Assembly: GCA_036785705.1 (NCBI GenBank)
Contig: JAWUZG010001085.1
Span: forward strand, 1 to 64,000
DNA from: Acanthornis magna
Lineage: Eukaryota > Chordata > Aves > Passeriformes > Acanthizidae
Length of the DNA stretch: 64,000 nucleotides
Reading direction: 5' to 3'
The position numbers were made by a program, and so were the translations under genes. Below, piece after piece: positions 11,838 through 23,422 of this stretch. Every line of letters begins with the position of its first letter. Position 1 is the stretch's first letter. A model generated the notes under the pieces. That model was not told the DNA's origin, searched no databases, and saw nothing but the letters and a program-made list of their open reading frames with translations.

Positions 11838-13322
11838 TTTTCTTTCATTCTTTTCCCTTTCTTTCTTGCTTTCTTTATCTCTCTCTTTCTCTCTATCTTT
11901 CCCTCTCTTTCTTTCTTTCTTTCCCTCATTCTCTCTTTCTCTCTTTCAATCTTTATCACTCTCTTAATCTCTCTTTCTATCTTTCTCTCCTTTTTTCTTT
12001 CCCTCTTTCTCTCTTTCTCTCTCTCTCTCTTTCTTTCTCTCTTCCCCTCTTTCTTTCTTTCTTAATTCCTCTCTTTCTCTCTATCTTTCTCTCTTTCTCT
12101 ACTTCTTTCTTTCTCTCTTTCTCTCTATCCTTCTCCCTTTCTTTCTTTCTTTCTCTCTTTCATTCTTTCTTTCTCTTTCTCCTTCCTTCCTTCCTTCCTT
12201 CCTTCCTTCCTTCCTTCCTTCCTTCCTTCCTTCCTTCCTTCCTTCCTTCCTTCCTTCCTTCCTTCCTTCCTTCTTTCCTTCCTTCCTTCCTCGCACCCTT
12301 CCTTCCGCACCCTTCCTTCCCTTCCTTCCTTCCTTCCTTCCTTCCTTCCTTCCTTCCTTCTTTCCTTCCTTCCTTCCTTCCTTCCTTCCTTCCTTCCTTC
12401 CTCTCTTTCTTTCTCTCTTTCTTTTCCTCTCTTGTTTTCTGCCGTCTCCACACTTCCCTGAGGCGCCGTGGTGCCACAGGGAGCCTGGCTTCCAAGGACA
12501 TTCCACGGCGTCAACACAGCCAGCGTCTCCAGGGTGCCTGCCTGTGACACGGTGACAACACCGCCGTGTCACAATGGCCCCTGGCTTGGGCAAGCCCCAG
12601 GGTGCCAGTTGGCCTTGGCTGCGGGAGCGGCTGGCGGGCTGGCTGGGAGCTCCTGCCTGGCCAGCGGCAGGGGGAGCAGCGGCAGGGGCAGGGCGCACAC
12701 AGTGTTGTGGCCCCTTCCTCGTGTGCCCACGAGGCCCGAGGCTGGCCCTGCCGCAGGCCTGGTGGCACGCAAGGCCCGCTGCTGTGAGGCCTCGGCTGTG
12801 CAGGTGACAGCGGTGTCCTGGCGTGGAGCATGGCTGCTCCAGGCTGGGGGGGTGGGGAGTGGGGGCCACCTGGGCTGGGAAAGCGGCAGGGATGATCCCT
12901 TGGCCTGCGCACTGTGCTGCAGCTGCCCGTGCCGCGGGAGACCGAGGCCCTGTGCGAGCGAGCGAGCGAAGGCAGGCAGCCCTCTCCAGCAGACAGCCAG
13001 GGGCCCTGCCGCCCCCCCAGCTCCCTGCAAAGGCCAGCTTGGGCAGCTTGGAGGCCAAAAGGCCAGTGGCAGGCAGTCTGCCGCTCCGCCTTGTGTCTAG
13101 AGGTGAGGCAGAAATGTGCCATTTGGAGGGGGTGGGTGCCCCTTTCCTGCAGTCACAACCACCCCGGGAGCACAGCCGGAGTTGGGCGGGGCAGGGGGGG
13201 GAGGGAAAGCTGGGGGGTGGGAAGGAGCAGGTTGCGCAGCAAAGCCCCGCCCCCGCCAAGAGGGCAGAATCATTGGCAAGTCGCCCCTGGAGGCGCTTGA
13301 AAGCCCAGGGGGGCGCTTCCCG
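9948..13322 (+). repeat. Unit 4 (3,375 bp)
   Basis: X-box at 10367-10380, exon-like segment 11287-11539 (253 nt, one C lost in the TTTTTCCACGG word). It has an unusual number of one-base length changes, for example at about 10031, 10081-10110, 10226, 10797, 10808 and 10870, which suggests consensus errors. Confidence 0.97.
11765..12438 (+). repeat. Polypyrimidine tract of unit 4 (674 bp)
   Basis: Long (CCTT)n with TTCTTTCC breaks and two GCACCC words. It lacks the TTTCGCACCTATCC word. Confidence 0.97.
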
Positions 13323-15189
13323 ATGGAGGGAAGCAGGAGCCCGAGCACTGCCAGGGTGGCAGCACAAAGGCTGGCCCTGCTCAATCGCCTGCCGGCGACC
13401 CCCGCACCTGCCGCCCCCGTGGCCTGCCCGAGCCCTCCCTCGGCGCACCGCCTCCCCCGAGCGTCCCGCAGGGGCGGCGGCGCCCGTGCGCAGCCCCAAA
13501 AAGGCTGCATTTCCGGGCGCTGAGCGCTCCCGGCAGGCGGCCACTGGAAAGGGACTTTGCATGGCCGCCACTTCTCGGCCCCCGCGCCGAGCCCGCCCCG
13601 CTGCCGCTGCCGGTTCCGCGGCCCCCGCTCCCGGGGTGCCCCGTGTCCTCCAAGCGCCCTTTGCGTTTTTAGCTTGGCCCCTGCTGGCCGCCGTAGGCCA
13701 CTGCTGCCGGCGGCAGCAGCGCCGGCCGGCGGCCATGCCTCTGTAGCCACGGCAACACCCTCGCTCCACTCCGCGCCCGGCCGGGCCGAGCCGAGCTTAG
13801 CTGAACCGAGCCGAGCTTAGCTGGCGTCGGGGTCCCCCTCCCCACCTCGGCCTCGTCCGCTTTGGCGGCTGCCAGGCAGCGGGGACAAGGACGGGCGGGG
13901 GGCGGCTTTCCACAAAGCCGGGACAGCAGCAGCTCTTGGGAGTCCCCCCCCTCCTCCTACTCCTCCTCCTGCGCGAGGGAGTTTTGGGAGGCACGGGGGA
14001 GAGCGGCAGGGGCGGGGCAGGGAGGAGCACCCCAAAGTGCCCCCAAAGCTTGTCCGCAGCTGGGGGAGGTGGTGGGGGAAGGTGGAATCGGGACACAGCA
14101 TGTCCCAGCAGCAGCTAGGTGCCCAGGCAGGGCCTGCACTGCGGCCAAGTGAAACAAAGGTTCCGACCAAATTTGCCCCGCCCTGATGCCACAAGAAGCC
14201 CGGAGATGGGCTGGGGGCAGGCAAAGGGGCTGGCTCAGCCTTGATTTTTTCCCCTGTGTGCCACGAGAGAGCACAAAATGCACCTGCATGCCGTGTGCGG
14301 AGGGGGCTGTCCTGGAGCAGAGCCATTTCCCCTGGCAAGCCGTGAGCCCCTGGCCAGCCACGGGTAGCGGGGCAGGGTCCTGCCAGCACCTCTGCAAGGC
14401 AGGAGAGACGAGCCCCACCTGGAGCAGGTTGCTGCTAGCACCAATGATTCCATGGGCTTCCACAAGGCTCTCCCGGCTTGTCAAAGGCGCCCCAGTGTCC
14501 CTCTGTTGCCTTTTTCAGCCTAGAAGTGAAAGTCCATTCTGGATGAAAGTTCCATGCGGATTTGGAGGCCAAATCTGAGTCGGGGTTAGCAGCTGTGCAG
14601 ATAACAGGCACGGATAAGGGAACCGTTGAAATGGCCCCATCTTGATTTGTATCCGCTTTTGTCTTCTAGCTGTTCAGAAGCACAGGTGTTCTTCACTCTG
14701 GAGCAGTGAATTGCGGGTCCTCTGGCCGTAACCTCGCCTTCAGTGAGGGTCATCGGGACTTGGAACGGTGCTCTGGACTTGGTTGGTAAAGTGCCTGTTT
14801 TTCCACGGAGCACAGCTTCAGTCTCCAGGCAGGAAGATGTGGGCAGGTGCGTGTGGAGAAGGTGACGAATGTGCAGAGTTTCGGCAAAGTGGAACTTCCA
14901 AGCTGTTCGATACCTTGGCAAGGTAAGCTGCTTTCTCATCTCGCCATTTTTCTTGCCCGAGACTTCGCTTGCTATGGCCTGCCACGCAATATTTCCTAAA
15001 TATTTCCTCCTGTTGTCTCTCTCCCGCCTGGGTTGTACGCGGACTCTCTGGAAGGCTTGAGGCCAGGCCTGAACCTATGTCTTGGATGTTTTTGACCACT
15101 TGGAGTCCTCTGTGTTTTGAGGCTTCCATTGACACGTTCAGCCTTAGCACCTTCCTTTCTTTCTCTCTTTCTCTTTTTCTTTCTCACTT

Positions 15190-15222
<33 letters not shown>

Positions 15223-16711
15223 TTTTCTTTCATTCTTTTCCCTTTCTTTCTTGCTTTCTTATCTCTCTCTTCTCTCTATCTTTCCCTCTCTTTCTTTCTT
15301 TCTTTCCTCATTCTCTCTTTCTCTCTTTCAATCTTTATCACTCTCTTAATCTCTCTTTCTATCTTTCTCTCCTTTTTTCTTTCCTCTTTCTCTCTTTCTC
15401 TCTCTCTCTCTTTCTTTCTCTCTTCCCCTCTTTCTTTCTTTCTTAATTCCTCTCTTTCTCTCTATCTTTCTCTCTTTCTCTACTTCTTTCTTTCTCTCTT
15501 TCTCTCTATCCTTCTCCCTTTCTTTCTTTCTTTCTCTCTTTCATTCTTTCTTTTTCTTTCTCCTTCCTTCCTTCCTTCCTTCCTTCCTTCCTTCCTTCCT
15601 TCCTTCCTTCCTTCCTTCCTTCCTTCCTTCCTTCCTTCCTTCTTCCTTCCTTCCTTCCTTCCGCACCCTTCCTTCCGCACCCTTCCTTCCTTCCTTCCTT
15701 CCTTCCTTCCTTCCTTCCTTCCTTCCTTCTTTCCTTCCTTCCTTCCTTCCTTCCTTCCTTCCTTCCTTCCTTCCTTCCTTCCTTCCTTCCTCTCTTTCTT
15801 TCTCTCTTTCTTTTCCTCTCTTGTTTTCTGCCGTCTCCACACTTCCCTGAGGCGCCGTGGTGCCACAGGGGAGCCTGGCTTCCAAGGACATTCCACGGCG
15901 TCAACACAGCCAGCGTCTCCAGGGTGCCTGCCTGTGACACGGTGACAACACCGCCGTGTCACAATGGCCCCTGGCTTGGGCAAGCCCCAGGGTGCCAGTT
16001 GGCCCTTGGCTGCGGGAGCGGCTGGCGGGCTGGCTGGGAGCTCCTGCCTGGCCAGCGGCAGGGGGAGCAGCGGCAGGGGCAGGGCGCACACAGTGTTGTG
16101 GCCCCTTCCTCGTGTGCCCACGAGGCCCGAGGCTGGCCCTGCCGCAGGCCTGGTGGCACGCAAGGCCCGCTGCTGTGAGGCCTCGGCTGTGCAGGTGACA
16201 GCGGTGTCCTGGCGTGGAGCATGGCTGCTCCAGGCTGGGGGGGTGGGGAGTGGGGGCCACCTGGGCTGGGAAAGCGGCAGGGATGATCCCTTGGCCTGCG
16301 CACTGTGCTGCAGCTGCCCGTGCCGCGGGAGACCGAGGCCCTGTGCGAGCGAGCGAGCGAAGGCAGGCAGCCCTCTCCAGCAGACAGCCAGGGCCCTGCC
16401 GCCCCCCCAGCTCCCTGCAAAGGCCAGCTTGGGCAGCTTGGAGGCCAAAAGGCCAGTGGCAGGCAGTCTGCCGCTCCGCCTTGTGTCTAGAGGTGAGGCA
16501 GAAATGTGCCATTTGGAGGGGGTGGGTGCCCCTTTCCTGCAGTCACAACCACCCCGGGAGCACAGCCGGAGTTGGGCGGGGCAGGGGGGGAGGGAAAGCT
16601 GGGGGGTGGGAAGGAGCAGGTTGCGCAGCAAAGCCCCGCCCCCGCCAAGAGGGCAGAATCATTGGCAAGTCGCCCCTGGAGGCGCTTGAAAGCCCAGGGG
16701 GGCGCTTCCCG
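13323..16711 (+). repeat. Unit 5 (3,389 bp)
   Basis: X-box at 13743-13756, exon-like segment 14670-14922 (253 nt, one T lost in CTGTTTCAG). Several extra or missing single bases in homopolymers (13581, 13624, 13835, 14041, 14416, 15024). It shares GAAGATGTGGG with units 8 and 9. Confidence 0.97.
15150..15827 (+). repeat. Polypyrimidine tract of unit 5 (678 bp)
   Basis: Long (CCTT)n with two GCACCC words near the middle; lacks the TTTCGCACC word. The first part has several one-base losses. Confidence 0.97.
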
Positions 16712-18583
16712 ATGGAGGGAAGCAGGAGCCCGAGCACTGCCAGGGTGGCAGCACAAAGGCTGGCCCTGCTCAATCGCCTGCCGGCGACCCCCGCACCTGC
16801 CGCCCCCGTGGCCTGCCCGAGCCCTCCCTCGGCGCACCGCCTCCCCCGAGCGTCCCGCAAGGGGCGGCGGCGCCCGTGCGCAGCCCCAAAAAGGCTGCAT
16901 TTCCGGGCGCTGAGCGCTCCCGGCAGGCGGCCACTGGAAAGGGACTTTGCATGGCCGCCACTTCTCGGCCCCGCGCCGAGCCCGCCCCCGCTGCCGCTGC
17001 CGGTTCCGCGGCCCCGCTCCCGGGGTGCCCGTGTCCTCCAAGCGCCCTTTGCGTTTTTAGCTTGGCCCCTGCTGGCCGCCGTAGGCCACTGCTGCCGGCG
17101 GCAGCAGCGCCGGCCGGCGGCCATGCCTCTGTAGCCACGGCAACAACCCTCGCTCCACTCCGCGCCCGGCCGGGCCGAGCCGAGCTTAGCTGAACCGAGC
17201 CGAGCTTAGCTGGCGTCGGGGTCCCCTCCCCACCTCGGCCTCGTCCGCTTTGGCGGCTGCCAGGCAGCGGGGACAAGGGACGGGCGGGGGGCGGCTTTCC
17301 ACAAAGCCGGGACAGCAGCAGCTCTTGGGAGTCCCCCCCCTCCTCCTACTCCTCCTCCTGCGCGAGGGAGTTTTGGGAGGGCACGGGGGAGAGCGGCAGG
17401 GGCGGGGCAGGGAGGAGCACCCCAAAGTGCCCCAAAGCTTGTCCGCAGCTGGGGGAGGTGGTGGGGGAAGGTGGAATCGGGACACAGCATGTCCCAGCAG
17501 CAGCTAGGTGCCCAGGCAGGGCCGGCACTGCGGCCAAGTGAAACAAAGGTTCCGACCAAATTTGCCCCGCCCTGATGCCACAAGAAGCCCGGAGATGGGC
17601 TGGGGGCAGGCAAAGGGGCTGGCTCAGCCTTGATTTTTTCCCTGTGTGCCACGAGAGAGCACAAAATGCACCTGCATGCCGTGTGCGGAGGGGGCTGTCC
17701 TGGAGCAGAGCCATTTCCCCTGGCAAGCCGTGAGCCCCTGGCCAGCCACGGGTAGCGGGGCAGGGTCCTGCCAGCACCTCTGCAAGGCAGGAGAGACGAG
17801 CCCACCTGGAGCAGGTTGCTGCTAGCACCAATGATTCCATGGGCTTCCACAAGGCTCTCCCGGCTTGTCAAAGGCGCCCCCAGTGTCCCTCTGTTGCCTT
17901 TTTCAGCCTAGAAGTGAAAGTCCATTCTGGATGAAAGTTCCATGCGGATTTGGAGGCCAAATCTGAGTCGGGGTTAGCAGCTGTGCAGATAACAGGCACG
18001 GATAAGGGAACCGTTGAAATGGCCCCATCTTGATTTGTATCCGCTTTTGTCTTCTAGCTGTTTCAGAAGCACAGGTGTTCTTCACTCTGGAGCAGTGAAT
18101 TGCGGGTCCTCTGGCCGTAACCTCGCCTTCAGTGAGGGTCATCGGGACTTGGAACGGTGCTCTGGACTTGGTTGGTAAAGTGCCTGTTTTTCCACAGAGC
18201 ACAGCTTCAGTCTCCAGGCAGGAAGAGGTGGGCAGGTGCGTGTGGAGAAGGTGACGAATGTGCAGAGTTTCGGCAAAGTGGAACTTCAAGCTGTTCGATA
18301 CCTTGGCAAGGTAAGCTGCTTTCTCATCTCGCCATTTTTCTTGCCCGAGACTTCGCTTGCTATGGCCTGCCACGCAATATTTCCTAAATATTTCCTCCTG
18401 TTGTCTCTCTCCGCCTGGGTTTGTACGCGACTCTCTGGAAGGCTTGAGGCCAGGCCTGAACCTATGTCTTGGATGTTTTTGACCACTTGGAGTCCTCTGT
18501 GTTTTGAGGCTTCCATTGACACGTTCAGCCTTAGCACCTTCCTTTCTTTCTCTCTTTCTCTTTTCTTTCTCACTTTCTTTCTT

Positions 18584-18616
<33 letters not shown>

Positions 18617-20002
18617 TTTTTCTTTCATTCTTTTCCCTTTCTTTCTTGCTTTCTTTATCTCTCTCTTTCTCTCTATCTTTCCCTCTCTTTCTTTCTTTCT
18701 TTCCCTCATTCTCTCTTTCTCTCTTTCAATCTTTATCACTCTCTTAATCTCTCTTTCTATCTTTCTCTCCTTTTTTCTTTCCCTCTTTCTCTCTTTCTCT
18801 CTCTCTCTCTTTCTTTCTCTCTTCCCCTCTTTCTTTCTTTCTTAATTCCTCTCTTTCTCTCTATCTTTCTCTCTTTCTCTACTTCTTTCTTTCTCTCTTT
18901 CTCTCTATCCTTCTCCCTTTCTTTCTTTCTTTCTCTCTTTCATTCTTTCTTTTTCTTTCTCCTTCCTCCCTTCCTTCCTTCCTTCCTTCCTTCCTTCCTT
19001 CCTTCCTTCCTTCCTTCCTTCCTTCCTTCCTTCCGCACCCTTCCTTCCTTTCGCACCTATCCTTCCTTCCTTCCTTCCTTCCTCTCTTTCTTTCTCTCTT
19101 TCTTTTCCTCTCTTGTTTTCTGCCGTCTCCACACTTCCCTGAGGCGCCGTGGTGCCACAGGGGAGCCTGGCTTCCAAGGACATTCCACGGCGTCAACACA
19201 GCCAGCGTCTCAGGGTGCCTGCCTGTGACACGGTGACAACACCGCCGTGTCACAATGGCCCCTGGCTTGGGCAAGCCCCAGGGTGCCAGTTGGCCCTTGG
19301 CTGCGGGAGCAGCTGGCGGGCTGGCTGGGAGCTCCTGCCTGGCCAGCGGCAGGGGGAGCAGCGGCAGGGGCAGGGCGCACACAGTGTTGTGGCCCCTTCC
19401 TCGTGTGCCCACGAGGCCCGAGGCTGGCCCTGCCGCAGGCCTGGTGGCACGCAAGGCCCGCTGCTGTGAGGCCTTGGCTGTGCAGGTGACAGCGGTGTCC
19501 TGGCGTGGAGCATGGCTGCTCCAGGCTGGGGGGGTGGGGAGTGGGGGCCACCTGGGCTGGGAAAGCGGCAGGGATGATCCCTTGGCCTGCGCACTGTGCT
19601 GCAGCTGCCCGTGCCGCGGGAGGACCGAGGCCCTGTGCGAGCGAGCGAGCGAAGGCAGGCAGCCTCTCCAGCAGACAGCCAGGGCCCTGCCGCCCCCCCA
19701 GCTCCCTGCAAAGGCCAGCTTGGGCAGCTTGGAGGCCAAAAGGCCAGTGGCAGGCAGTCTGCCGCTCCGCCTTGTGTCTAGAGGTGAGGCAGAAATGTGC
19801 CATTTGGAGGGGGTGGGTGCCCCTTTCCTGCAGTCACAACCACCCCGGGAGCACAGCCGGAGTTGGGCGGGCAGGGGGGGAGGGAAAGCTGGGGGGTGGG
19901 AAGGAGCAGGTTGCGCAGCAAAGCCCCGCCCCCGCCAAGAGGGCAGAATCATTGGCAAGTCGCCCCTGGAGGCGCTTGAAAGCCCAGGGGGGCCGCTTCC
20001 CG
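16712..20002 (+). repeat. Unit 6 (3,291 bp)
   Basis: X-box at 17131-17144 followed by CAACAACC as in unit 1. Exon-like segment 18058-18310 (253 nt, one C lost). It shares CCACAGAGCAC with units 3, 18 and 19. Homopolymer indels occur near 16859, 17278, 17379, 17880 and 18420. Confidence 0.97.
18537..19119 (+). repeat. Polypyrimidine tract of unit 6 (583 bp)
   Basis: Short-type CCTT block with one GCACCC word and the TTTCGCACCTATCC word. Confidence 0.97.
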
Positions 20003-20876
20003 ATGGAGGGAAGCAGGAGCCCGAGCACTGCCAGGGTGGCAGCACAAAGGCTGGCCCTGCTCAATCGCCTGCCGGCGACCCCCGCACCTGCCGCCCCCGT
20101 GGCCTGCCCGAGCCCTCCCTCGGCGCACCGCCTCCCCCGAGCGTCCCGCAGGGGCGGCGGCGCCCGTGCGCAGCCCCAAAAAGGCTGCATTTCCGGGCGC
20201 TGAGCGCTCCCGGCAGGCGGCCACTGGAAAGGGACTTTGCATGGCCGCCACTTCTCGGCCCCGCGCCGAGCCCGCCCCGCTGCCGCTGCCGGTTCCGCGG
20301 CCCCGCTCCCGGGGTGCCCGTGTCCTCCAAGCGCCCTTTGCGTTTTTAGCTTGGCCCCTGCTGGCCGCCGTAGGCCACTGCTGCCGGCGGCAGCAGCGCC
20401 GGCCGGCGGCCATGCCTCTGTAGCCACGGCAACACCCTCGCTCCACTCCGCGCCCGGCCGGGCCGAGCCGAGCTTAGCTGAACCGAGCCGAGCTTAGCTG
20501 GCGTCGGGGTCCCCTCCCCACCTCGGCCTCGTCCGCTTTGGCGGCTGCCAGGCAGCGGGGACAAGGACGGGCGGGGGGCGGCTTTCCACAAAGCCGGGAC
20601 AGCAGCAGCTCTTGGGAGTCCCCCCCTCCTCCTACTCCTCCTCCTGCGCGAGGGAGTTTTGGGAGGCACGGGGGAGAGCGGCAGGGGCGGGGCAGGGAGG
20701 AGCACCCCAAAGTGCCCCAAAGCTTGTCCGCAGCTGGGGGGAGGTGGTGGGGAAGGTGGAATCGGGACACAGCATGTCCCAGCAGCAGCTAGGTGCCCAG
20801 GCAGGGCCGGCACTGCGGCCAAGTGAAACAAAGGTTCCGACCAAATTTGCCCCGCCCTGATGCCACAAGAAGCCCG

Positions 20877-20962
20877 GAGATGGGCTGGGGGCAGGCAAAG
20901 GGGCTGGCTCAGCCTTGATGAGATGGGCTGGGGGCAGGCAAAGGGGCTGGCTCAGCCTTGAT
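20877..20962 (+). repeat. 43-bp tandem duplication in unit 7
   Basis: The segment starting GAGATGGGCTGGGGG and ending CAGCCTTGAT occurs twice in direct succession (20877-20919 and 20920-20962). Other units have one copy. Confidence 0.95.
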
Positions 20963-21596
20963 TTTTTCCCCTGTGTGCCACGAGAGAGCACAAAATGCAC
21001 CTGCATGCCGTGTGCTGAGGGGGCTGTCCTGGAGCAGAGCCATTTCCCCTGGCAAGCCGTGAGCCCCTGGCCAGCCACGGGTAGCGGGGCAGGGTCCTGC
21101 CAGCACCTCTGCAAGGCAGGAGAGACGAGCCCACCTGGAGCAGGTTGCTGCTAGCACCAATGATTCCATGGGCTTCCACAAGGCTCTCCCGGCTTGTCAA
21201 AGGCGCCCCAGTGTCCCTCTGTTGCCTTTTTCAGCCTAGAAGTGAAAGTCCATTCTGGATGAAAGTTCATGCGGATTTGGAGGCCAAATCTGAGTCGGGT
21301 TAGCAGCTGTGCAGATAACAGGCACGGATAAGGGAACCGTTGAAATGGCCCCATCTTGATTTGTATCCGCTTTTGTCTTCTAGCTGTTTCAGAAGCACAG
21401 GTGTTCTTCACTCTGGAGCAGTGAATTGCGGGTCCTCTGGCCGTAACCTCGCCTTCAGTGAGGGTCATCGGGACTTGGGAACGGTGCTCTGGACTTGGTT
21501 GGTAAAGTGCCTGTTTTTCCACGGAGCACAGCTTCAGTCTCCCAGGCAGGAAGAGGTGGGCAGGTGCGTGTGGAGAAGGTGACGAATGTGCAGAGT

Positions 21597-21606
21597 TTCG
21601 CAACCA
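21597..21606 (+). other. 11-bp loss in the exon-like segment of unit 7
   Basis: Other units read GTTTCGGCAAAGTGGAACTT before CCAAGCTG; unit 7 reads GTTTCGCAACCAAGCTG. The splice signals around it are unaffected. Confidence 0.9.
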
Positions 21607-21854
21607 AGCTGTTCGATACCTTGGCAAGGTAAGCTGCTTTCTCATCTCGCCATTTTTCTTGCCCGAGACTTCGCTTGCTATGGCCTGCCACGCAATATTT
21701 CCTAAATATTTCCTCCTGTTGTCTCTCTCCGCCTGGGTTGTACGCGGACTCTCTGGAAGGCTTGAGGCCAGGCCTGAACCTATGTCTTGGATGTTTTTGA
21801 CCACTTGGAGTCCTCTGTGTTTTGAGGCTTCCATTGACACGTTCAGCCTTAGCA

Positions 21855-21894
21855 CCTTCCTTTCTTTCTCTCTTTCTCTTTTTCTTTCTCACTT

Positions 21895-21927
<33 letters not shown>

Positions 21928-22538
21928 TTTTTCTTTCATTCTTTTCCCTTTCTTTCTTGCTTTCTTTATCTCTCTCTTTCTCTCTATCTTTCCCTCTCTT
22001 TCTTTCTTTCTTTCCCTCATTCTCTCTTTCTCTCTTTCAATCTTTATCACTCTCTTAATCTCTCTTTCTATCTTTCTCTCCTTTTTTCTTTCCCTCTTTC
22101 TCTCTTTCTCTCTCTCTCTCTTTCTTTCTCTCTTCCCCTCTTTCTTTCTTTCTTAATTCCTCTCTTTCTCTCTATCTTTCTCTCTTTCTCTACTTCTTTC
22201 TTTCTCTCTTTCTCTCTATCCTTCTCCCTTTCTTTCTTTCTTTCTCTCTTTCATTCTTTCTTTCTCTTTCTCCTTCCTTCCTTCCTTCCTTCCTTCCTTC
22301 CTTCCTTCCTTCCTTCCTTCCTTCCTTCCTTCCTTCCTTCCTTCCTTCCTTCCTTCCTTCCTTCCTTCCTTCCTTCTTTCCTTCCTTCCTTCCTTCCGCA
22401 CCCTTCCTTCCGCACCCTTCCTTCCTTCCTTCCTTCCTTCCTTCCTTCCTTCCTTCCTTCTTTCCTTCCTTCCTTCCTTCCTTCCTTCCTTCCTTCCTTC
22501 CTCTCTTTCTTTCTCTCTTTCTTTTCCTCTCTTGTTTT
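21855..22538 (+). repeat. Polypyrimidine tract of unit 7 (684 bp)
   Basis: Long-type CCTT block with two GCACCC words and TTCTTTCC breaks. Confidence 0.97.
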
Positions 22539-23422
22539 CTGCCGTCTCCACACTTCCCTGAGGCGCCGTGGTGCCACAGGGGAGCCTGGCTTCCAAGGAC
22601 ATTCCACGGCGTCAACACAGCCAGCGTCTCCAGGGTGCCTGCCTGTGACACGGTGACAACACCGCCGTGTCACAATGGCCCCTGGCTTGGGCAAGCCCCA
22701 GGGTGCCAGTTGGCCCTTGGCTGCGGGAGCGGCTGGCGGGCTGGCTGGGAGCTCCTGCCTGGCCAGCGGCAGGGGGAGCAGCGGCAGGGGCAGGGCGCAC
22801 ACAGTGTTGTGGCCCCTTCCTCGTGTGCCCACGAGGCCCGAGGCTGGCCCTGCCGCAGGCCTGGTGGCACGCAAGGCCCGCTGCTGTGAGGCCTCGGCTG
22901 TGCAGGTGACAGCGGTGTCCTGGCGTGGAGCATGGCTGCTCCAGGCTGGGGGGGTGGGGAGTGGGGGCCACCTGGGCTGGGAAAGCGGCAGGGATGATCC
23001 CTTGGCCTGCGCACTGTGCTGCAGCTGCCCGTGCCGCGGGAGACCGAGGCCCTGTGCGAGCGAGCGAGCGAAGGCAGGCAGCCCTCTCCAGCAGACAGCC
23101 AGGGCCCTGCCGCCCCCCCAGCTCCCTGCAAAGGCCAGCTTGGGCAGCTTGGAGGCCAAAAGGCCAGTGGCAGGCAGTCTGCCGCTCCGCCTTGTGTCTA
23201 GAGGTGAGGCAGAAATGTGCCATTTGGAGGGGGTGGGTGCCCCTTTCCTGCAGTCACAACCACCCCGGGAGCACAGCCGGAGTTGGGCGGGGCAGGGGGG
23301 GAGGGAAAGCTGGGGGGTGGGAAGGAGCAGGTTGCGCAGCAAAGCCCCGCCCCCGCCAAGAGGGCAGAATCATTGGCAAGTCGCCCCTGGAGGCGCTTGA
23401 AAGCCCAGGGGGGCGCTTCCCG

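Larger units (their letters stand above)
20003..23422 (+). repeat. Unit 7 (3,420 bp)
   Basis: X-box at 20420-20433, exon-like segment 21384-21628 (245 nt). The non-tract part is about 30 bp longer than usual because of a 43-bp tandem duplication at 20877-20962, offset in part by an 11-bp loss inside the exon-like segment near 21600. Confidence 0.97.

Noticed and set aside
12099..13769. Minus-strand open frame of 556 codons, the longest in the window, and similar frames of about 500 codons in units 14-16 and 19
   Set aside because: They join GC-rich sequence to the GGAA tract, which encodes GRKE repeats without stops in any frame. The frame exists only where indels happen to link the two parts.
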